Positions 59,338-64,000 of a stretch of 64,000 nucleotides of DNA are shown in pieces. The DNA is taken from positions 5,146,001-5,210,000 of the forward strand of contig NZ_QUMQ01000001.1 in NCBI RefSeq assembly GCF_003387075.1, in the 5' to 3' direction. Origin of the DNA: Asanoa ferruginea (GTDB lineage Bacteria; Actinomycetota; Actinomycetes; Mycobacteriales; Micromonosporaceae). How positions within the stretch are numbered: the stretch's first letter is position 1; every line of letters starts with the position of its first letter. The position numbers and the translations under genes are program-made. The notes below the pieces were generated by a model. That model was given only the letters and a program-made list of their open reading frames with translations, did not search any database and was not told the DNA's origin.

Positions 59338-59649
59338 ATGACTGCTCCGCTGATCGGTCGCGACCTCAAGGACCGCGACAACCGCCCGGCCGGCAAGATC
59401 CGAGCGGTCTACCGCTATCCCGCCGAGTTGGCGATGCCGTGGGGCGTCGCCGCGGTGGTGCGCGGTCGGCTGCTGCGCTCGATCCACCTGGTCGACCTCA
59501 AAGACGCCGACGTCGACCACGACGGTGTACGCGTGCCGCACGCCCGCGAGACCATCTCCAGCGCGCCGCACTTCGTGCCGCTGGTCGGCGAGACGCTGTC
59601 CGCGGGTCACGCGGCCCGGGTCCGCGACCACTACGGCCGCACCGCCTGA
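59338..59649 (+). CDS. PRC-barrel-like small protein
   Basis: 103 residues. The pattern MTAPLIGRDLKDRDNRPAGKIRAVYRYPAEL, AMPWGVAAVVRG, LVDLKDADVDHDGVRVPHARETISSAP resembles PRC-barrel domains common in actinobacteria as stress or RNA-related proteins. The family assignment is moderate; function unknown. It lies 23 bases after the sensor kinase gene and might be cotranscribed. Confidence 0.6.
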   Translation: MTAPLIGRDLKDRDNRPAGKIRAVYRYPAELAMPWGVAAVVRGRLLRSIHLVDLKDADVDHDGVRVPHARETISSAPHFVPLVGETLSAGHAARVRDHYGRTA

Positions 59650-59713
59650 CCGCTCGCGATGGTCCGCGACTGGGTCGGCGTGCGCGCCACCACCGGTCCG
59701 CGCCGCGACGGCG

Positions 59714-60655
59714 TCAGTCCGCGACGTGGATGACGATCTTGCCGCGCCGGCCGTGCCCGTCGAGCGCGGCGTAGCCCGCGCGAGTGTCGGTCAGCGGCAG
59801 CACCCGGTCGACGACCGGGGCGAGCTGCCCGCGGTCGACGAGGTCGGCGATCGACGCGAGTTCGCTGGCGTCGGGCTCGACGACGAAGAAGACGCCACGC
59901 ACCCGGTGCCGCGCCGCTTCGGCCTGGTCGGGTGGTGACGCCAGCGACACCAGCACGCCGCCGGGCTTGAGCACCGGCCAGGACCGCTGCTGGGTCGCGC
60001 CGCCGACCAGGTCGACGACCACGTCGACGTCGCTGACGTGGTCTTCGAAGCGGTCGTTCCTATAGTCGAAGACCCGTTCGGCACCGAGGTCCATCACGAA
60101 CTCGAGGTCGGCCGCCGAAGCCGTCGCGCTCACGTGCGCGCCGAGGTCGGCGGCGAGCTGCACCACGTAGGAACCCACGCCGCCGGCGCCGCCCTGCACC
60201 AGCACCTGCTGGCCGGTCAGCACGTCGGCCTGGTCGACCAGGGCCTGCAACGCGCTCAGCGCGGCCAGCGGCAGCGCCGCCGCCCGGTCATAGTCCACTG
60301 TGGTCGGCTTCGCGGCGACGAGGTCGGCCGGCACGGTGAGAAACTCGGCCGCGGCGCCGTCGTGGGCGAAGGGCACCAAGCCGTAGACCGCGTCGCCGAC
60401 GGCCGGGTCGTCCACCCGCGCGCCGGTCGCGGCGACGACGCCGGAAAACTCGTGCGCCGGGATGATCGGCGTGCGGTCGGGTGCCGTTTCGTCGGAACCC
60501 TGTTTCCAGGTCTCCGTCCAGCTCAGCTCCTGCGGTGTGATGGCGGCGGCCTTCACGGCCACCAACACCTCATCGGGCCCCGGTGCGGGCCGCGGCGCGT
60601 CTTCGTACACGAGCTGTTCCGGTCCGCCTCTGGTGTGTGCGCGTACGGCATGCAT
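59714..60655 (-). CDS. Quinone oxidoreductase-like MDR dehydrogenase
   Basis: 313 residues from the ATG at 60655. GroES-like N-terminal half (MHAVRAHTRGGPEQLVYED, PIIPAHEFSGVVAATG) and Rossmann half with VLVQGGAGGVGSYVVQLAADLGAHVSA nucleotide loop. Zinc ligands are absent, so it belongs to the zinc-independent quinone reductase (QOR/YhdH-like) branch of the MDR superfamily, reducing quinones or enones with NADPH. Confidence 0.92.
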   Translation of the reverse strand: MHAVRAHTRGGPEQLVYEDAPRPAPGPDEVLVAVKAAAITPQELSWTETWKQGSDETAPDRTPIIPAHEFSGVVAATGARVDDPAVGDAVYGLVPFAHDGAAAEFLTVPADLVAAKPTTVDYDRAAALPLAALSALQALVDQADVLTGQQVLVQGGAGGVGSYVVQLAADLGAHVSATASAADLEFVMDLGAERVFDYRNDRFEDHVSDVDVVVDLVGGATQQRSWPVLKPGGVLVSLASPPDQAEAARHRVRGVFFVVEPDASELASIADLVDRGQLAPVVDRVLPLTDTRAGYAALDGHGRRGKIVIHVAD

Positions 60656-60704
60656 GGTGCCGATTCTTCGCCGCCGCGGCCGCACCCGGAGGGCATTCGC
60701 CGAG

Positions 60705-60737
60705 CGGGCGCGCCCGGTCTCGCACCGGACGCGCCCG
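60705..60737 (-). terminator. Hairpin terminator of the small secreted protein gene
   Basis: Arms CGGGCGCG (60705-60712) and CGCGCCCG (60730-60737) enclose a second stem CCGGT/ACCGG; located just downstream of the stop at 60746 on the minus strand. Confidence 0.6.
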
Positions 60738-60745
60738 TTGCCCGA

Positions 60746-61171
60746 TCAGATGTCGACCCACCCCGTGCAGGTCCACGGTCCCCAGTTGAGCGCGTAACAC
60801 ACGTGGTGCTGATCCTGGCTGGCCGCGCCGGACCACCAGCCGTCGACCGCGGCGGTGGCGTACTCGCCGTAGGGCCCCTCGATGTTGATCTGCCGCCACG
60901 CCGTGATCGAACCGCCTTCGCGGCGCTCGACCCGGATGTTGAACGTGACGCCGGCCTGGGCGTAGGGGTGCGTCTCGACCAACCGGCCGTAGTAGGTGCA
61001 GCCCGCCGTGCGCGCCAACCGCACGGTCGTGTGGGTGGAGAGCTGCATATAGCCCCGCTCGGCCGGATTGCACGAGCCGGCCGCCTGCGCGCTGCCCGCG
61101 ACCAGGCCGGTGGCCACCATCACCCCGGCGACCACGACGGCCGCCAAGCGGCCCAGAAATCCCTGTCTCAT
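60746..61171 (-). CDS. Secreted hypothetical protein
   Basis: 141 residues with a Sec signal (MRQGFLGRLAAVVVAGVMVATG..., cleavage near AQA-A). The mature protein of about 110 residues has four cysteines (SCNPAE, AGCTYYG, HVCYALN, TCTGW), which probably form two disulfides, and many aromatic residues, suggesting a small beta-rich extracellular domain. No family recognised. A hairpin terminator follows. Confidence 0.7.
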   Translation of the reverse strand: MRQGFLGRLAAVVVAGVMVATGLVAGSAQAAGSCNPAERGYMQLSTHTTVRLARTAGCTYYGRLVETHPYAQAGVTFNIRVERREGGSITAWRQINIEGPYGEYATAAVDGWWSGAASQDQHHVCYALNWGPWTCTGWVDI

Positions 61172-61292
61172 CCGCGTTTCCCCTCCCGACGGTGGCGGGT
61201 CGATCGGCCCGCGACAGGAGACTCGCGTGGCCCGCTATCTCCGAGCCATCCGGACGCCTCGCCGCGATAGATCCGCGACCGGGGGATCTCAC

Positions 61293-61337
61293 GGCGAAGG
61301 GCTCCCGGCGGCTTTCGCCGACCAGGAGCCCTTCGCC
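61293..61337 (-). terminator. Hairpin terminator after the lamin-tail-domain protein gene
   Basis: Perfect 13-bp arms GGCGAAGGGCTCC (61293-61305) and its complement (61325-61337), loop with a nested CGGCG/CGCCG stem. It starts 14 bases past the stop codon at 61351 on the minus strand. Confidence 0.75.
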
Positions 61338-61350
61338 GCACTGTTCGGTG

Positions 61351-61893
61351 CTAGCAGGCGACGCGGATGCGGCCGTTCTGCTGGCGGTAGCCGCACGAGT
61401 CGATCGCCCGGCTGCGGGGGCCACTCAGGACGGCGACGTCGCCGTTGTTGTTCCAGACGTAGTTGCGGCTGTTCCAGTGGACCGTGTTGCCGGAGTTGCG
61501 GCCCGGCCCGGTCAGCAGCCGGACCCGGCCGCCGTCGCCGTCGATCCAGGTGTTGCCGAACGTGTAGACGCGACCGGCCTGGTCTTCGATCGTGTAGCCG
61601 CGCAGGTTCACCGGCCGCTGTCCGTTGTTGACGATGGACACCCACTCGGCGTTGAGGCTCGCGTTGCTGCGGTCGTCGCGGCCGGGCGAGTCGTATTGGA
61701 TGGCCGAGATCTGCAACTGCGACGGCGGGGGCGTGTGCGGGCGGGAGTGCGGCCGGTTCCCGCCGTGCGACGGCCCGCCGGGGCCGCCAGGGCCGCCGGG
61801 CCCGTGGGGTCCGGCCGAGGCGGGCGCGGCGCCGATGGCCACGGCGCCGAGAGCGATCAGGGAAGCAGAGACGATGCCGACGATCCTGCGCAC
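61351..61893 (-). CDS. Secreted lamin-tail-domain (LTD) protein
   Basis: 180 residues from the GTG at 61893, with GGAGG six bases upstream. Signal peptide (VRRIVGIVSASLIALGAVAIGAAPASA) followed by a Gly/Pro/His-rich linker (GPHGPGGPGGPGGPSHGG) and an LTD-type beta domain: LQISAIQYDSPGRDD, NAEWVSIVNNGQRPVNLRGYTIEDQAG, RVRLLTGPGRN, WNNNGDVAVLSGPRSRAIDSCGY. Such proteins are frequent in the actinobacterial extracellular set; the role is unknown. A perfect hairpin terminator follows. Confidence 0.85.
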   Translation of the reverse strand: MRRIVGIVSASLIALGAVAIGAAPASAGPHGPGGPGGPGGPSHGGNRPHSRPHTPPPSQLQISAIQYDSPGRDDRSNASLNAEWVSIVNNGQRPVNLRGYTIEDQAGRVYTFGNTWIDGDGGRVRLLTGPGRNSGNTVHWNSRNYVWNNNGDVAVLSGPRSRAIDSCGYRQQNGRIRVAC

Positions 61894-62112
61894 GGTTTTC
61901 CTCCGGAAAATCCTGGGTGGAACGGGTAGGGCCAGGACAGTTACCGACATTTAGCTGGGAATCAGGAGGAAAACGCACGGGCGATTTGCACCTTAAGTCG
62001 TTTTCATCCTATTGCGTTAGCCGGAAAGGGCATGGTCACCTGTCCACCCGGCCAGCCGGGGTAGGCCGTTGGGCATGATTGCTAGGCATCCGCAGCCAGG
62101 GGAGGCCACAGG

Positions 62113-63306
62113 ATGGATCATGAGTCCGCGCTGATGTCGCTGTTCCAGCCCGAGGGACGACTGGATCCCTATCCCGCCTACGACGCGATCCGCGAGCACG
62201 CCGGAATCTTCCAGGCGCTCGACGGCCGCTGGTTCGTCACCACCCACGCACTCACCAGCCGCCTGCTGCGCGACTCGAGCCTGCGGGTCGCCGACGCCGC
62301 CGACTACGACCGGACCTGGGCTGACTGGCGGGAGAACCGCGGTGTCGCCTCGGTCGTGCTGTCGATGCTGCAAACCAACCCGCCGGACCACACCCGGGTA
62401 CGCCGCGCGGCCGCCGCCACCTTCACCGCCCGCCGGGTCGCCGCCCTTCGCGACGTCATCGCGGCCCAGGTCGAAGAACTGATCGAGGCACTGCCGGCGC
62501 GTACGGAGTTCATGAACGCGTTCGCGTACCCGTTGCCGATCGGGGTGATCTGCGCTCTGCTCGGCATCCCGGAGGCCGACCGGCCGTGGTTCCGGCAGCG
62601 CGCCGCCGACCTGACCGTGGTGCTCGAGCCGATCAGCACCGAGGAGGAGATGCACCGCGCCGACCTGGCCGGCCGCGACCTCGAGGACTATTTCATCGGC
62701 CTGATCGCCGACCGGCAGCGGGCGCCGCGCGAAGACCTGACCAGCGCCCTCGTCGCGACGGCGGGCGACACCGGGCTGACCGGCGCCGAACTGCTGGCCA
62801 ACCTCGTGCTGCTGCTGGTCGCCGGCTTCGAGACCACTACCAACCTGCTCGGCACCGGCCTGCGGATCCTGCTCGACCACCCGGAGCAGGCCGACCGGCT
62901 GCGCGCCGATGCCGACCTCGCGCCCGCGTTCGTCGAGGAGATGCTGCGCTACGACTCGCCGGTGCAACTGACCTCGCGGTTCACCGCCGGCCCGGTGGAT
63001 CTCGGCGACGACGGACAGATCCCCGGTGGCGAGATGCTGACGCTGCTGCTCGGTTCGGCCAACCGCGACCCGGCCCGCTATCCCGATCCGCACCGCTTCG
63101 ACCCGGACCGGCCGAGCATCCAACCGGTCTCGTTCGGCGGCGGCGCGCACTATTGCCTCGGCGCGCCGCTGGCCCGGCTCGAGGCCCAGGTCGCGTTCCC
63201 GCTGCTGCTCACCATGCTGCCGGGGCTGAGCCTGGCCGGCCCGGCCGAGCGCCGTGACCGCCTGGTGCTGCGCGGCTATGCCACCCTGCCCGTCAGCACC
63301 GGCTGA
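62113..63306 (+). CDS. Cytochrome P450
   Basis: 397 residues with fully canonical motifs: I-helix AGFETTTN, K-helix EEMLR, heme loop FGGGAHYCLGAPLAR. It resembles soluble actinobacterial CYP families. Its stop overlaps the start of the EPSP synthase gene (TGATG). It is separate from the cluster P450s, which both have altered I-helices, and there is no evidence that it belongs to the enediyne pathway. Confidence 0.92.
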   Translation: MDHESALMSLFQPEGRLDPYPAYDAIREHAGIFQALDGRWFVTTHALTSRLLRDSSLRVADAADYDRTWADWRENRGVASVVLSMLQTNPPDHTRVRRAAAATFTARRVAALRDVIAAQVEELIEALPARTEFMNAFAYPLPIGVICALLGIPEADRPWFRQRAADLTVVLEPISTEEEMHRADLAGRDLEDYFIGLIADRQRAPREDLTSALVATAGDTGLTGAELLANLVLLLVAGFETTTNLLGTGLRILLDHPEQADRLRADADLAPAFVEEMLRYDSPVQLTSRFTAGPVDLGDDGQIPGGEMLTLLLGSANRDPARYPDPHRFDPDRPSIQPVSFGGGAHYCLGAPLARLEAQVAFPLLLTMLPGLSLAGPAERRDRLVLRGYATLPVSTG

Positions 63307-64000
63307 TGGCACACTTCGGAGCCGTGCCCGACTTCATCGCCGTCGCCCCGCTGACCGCACCGCTCGACGCGACCGTGCGTCCGCCGGGCTCGAAGAGCAT
63401 CACCAACCGGGCGCTGCTGTGCGCCGCGCTGGCGCCGGGCACCTCGACGCTCACCGGCGCCCTGTTCGCCGACGACACCCGGGCGATGCTGGGCGCGATC
63501 GCCGCGCTCGGCGCCACGGTCGAGGCCGACCCGGCGGCCGCGACGGTCACCGTGGCCGGGGTGGATCCGCGCGCCGGCCGGTCCGACGCCGTGGTCGACG
63601 CCCGCTACTCCGGCACCACGTCGCGGTTCATCCTGCCGGCGGCCGCACTGCGGCCCGGCCGCACGGTGGTCGACGGCACGCCGCAGTTGCGGGCCCGCCC
63701 GTTCGGGCCGGTGCTCGACGCCCTGCGCGACCTCGGCGCTCTCGTATCAGCGAATGGCTTCCTGCCAGCGACGGTCAGCGGCCCGTTGCGGGGCGGACCG
63801 GTCCGGCTCAGCGGCCACATCTCCAGCCAGTTCCTGTCCGGGCTGCTGATGGCCGGCCCGCTGATGACCGACGGCCTGTCCGTCGAGCTCACGTCCCCGC
63901 TGGTGTCGGTGCCCTACGTGGAGATGACCAAGGCGGTCATGGCGGCCTTCGGGGTCACCGTCGACGGGCTCGAGGTGGCGCCCGGCTCCTACCGCGCGAC
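63306..64000 (+). CDS. aroA: 3-phosphoshikimate 1-carboxyvinyltransferase (EPSP synthase), 3' end cut
   Basis: The open frame starts at the ATG at 63306 (GTG at 63324 is an alternative) and runs to the window edge, about 231 residues visible. EPSP synthase signs: APLDATVRPPGSKSITNRALLCAALAPG for PEP and shikimate-3-phosphate binding, GALFADDTRAML, DARYSGTTSRFILPAAAL, ISSQFLSGLLMAGPL and VPYVEMTKAVMAAFG. It catalyses the sixth shikimate-pathway step. Translationally coupled to the P450 gene. The remainder lies outside the window. Confidence 0.93.
   Translation, partial: MAHFGAVPDFIAVAPLTAPLDATVRPPGSKSITNRALLCAALAPGTSTLTGALFADDTRAMLGAIAALGATVEADPAAATVTVAGVDPRAGRSDAVVDARYSGTTSRFILPAAALRPGRTVVDGTPQLRARPFGPVLDALRDLGALVSANGFLPATVSGPLRGGPVRLSGHISSQFLSGLLMAGPLMTDGLSVELTSPLVSVPYVEMTKAVMAAFGVTVDGLEVAPGSYRA

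Noticed and set aside
62113-63306. The P450 next to aroA as part of the enediyne-type cluster
   Set aside because: It lies 19 kb away, is coupled to a shikimate gene, and has canonical motifs unlike the cluster P450s.

Overview
The window is very GC-rich actinobacterial DNA. GTG and TTG starts are common, stop/start overlaps of the ATGA type are frequent, and terminators are GC-rich hairpins. Gene content (enediyne core genes, IdeR-type iron boxes, split siderophore ABC systems, SigE-like ECF factors) suggests a filamentous actinomycete, plausibly Micromonosporaceae; that placement is inference. No rRNA, tRNA, CRISPR array, insertion sequence or phage gene was recognised.

Layout. 1-11.1 kb holds housekeeping and accessory genes: the C-terminal part of a CPA1 antiporter, a berberine-bridge-like flavoprotein, an alpha/beta hydrolase, a secreted Pro/Ala-rich protein with an apparent frameshift, a glycerophosphodiesterase facing a DMT-type permease, a secreted peptidoglycan-binding-like protein, small membrane proteins, and a CopC-like/His-rich membrane pair. 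11.1-42.8 kb looks like one biosynthetic gene cluster. Its heart (24.4-41.6 kb) has the enediyne genes: E10-type thioesterase, UnbV, UnbU, the iterative enediyne PKS (KS-AT-ACP-KR-DH-PPTase) and a DUF1702/UnbL-like protein. It also carries an unusual flavodoxin-AraC fusion regulator, an ABC1/UbiB kinase, an MFS exporter, an M3 oligopeptidase, a flavin reductase and an ATP-grasp ligase. The thioesterase heads a divergent operon whose other members (KASIII-like enzyme, acyl-CoA-dehydrogenase-like oxidase, adenylation enzyme, free carrier protein) match the prolyl-to-prrolyl carrier-protein logic known from clorobiocin and prodiginine pathways. The left arm (11.1-19.2 kb) is the strangest part: three paralogous family-5 solute-binding-protein folds without secretion signals, two of them translationally coupled to P450s, beside an AHSA1-PDZ fusion that is a candidate self-sacrifice resistance protein.

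42.8-64 kb returns to general functions: aldo/keto reductase, NmrA-like protein, an ECF sigma factor with its membrane partner, a heterodimeric ABC transporter with complementary degenerate ATP sites and an iron box, a nitroreductase, a siderophore uptake operon (substrate-binding protein, two permeases, ATPase) behind a near-consensus iron box, a two-component system split by an antiporter, secreted proteins, a further P450, and the start of aroA (EPSP synthase), cut by the window edge.

How the cluster may work together (inference): PKS plus E10 release the polyene, Unb proteins and redox enzymes build the warhead, a pyrrole-type acyl group may decorate it, P450s tailor it in association with cytosolic binding proteins, and export plus AHSA1-type and binding proteins protect the host. 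The product cannot be named from the sequence.
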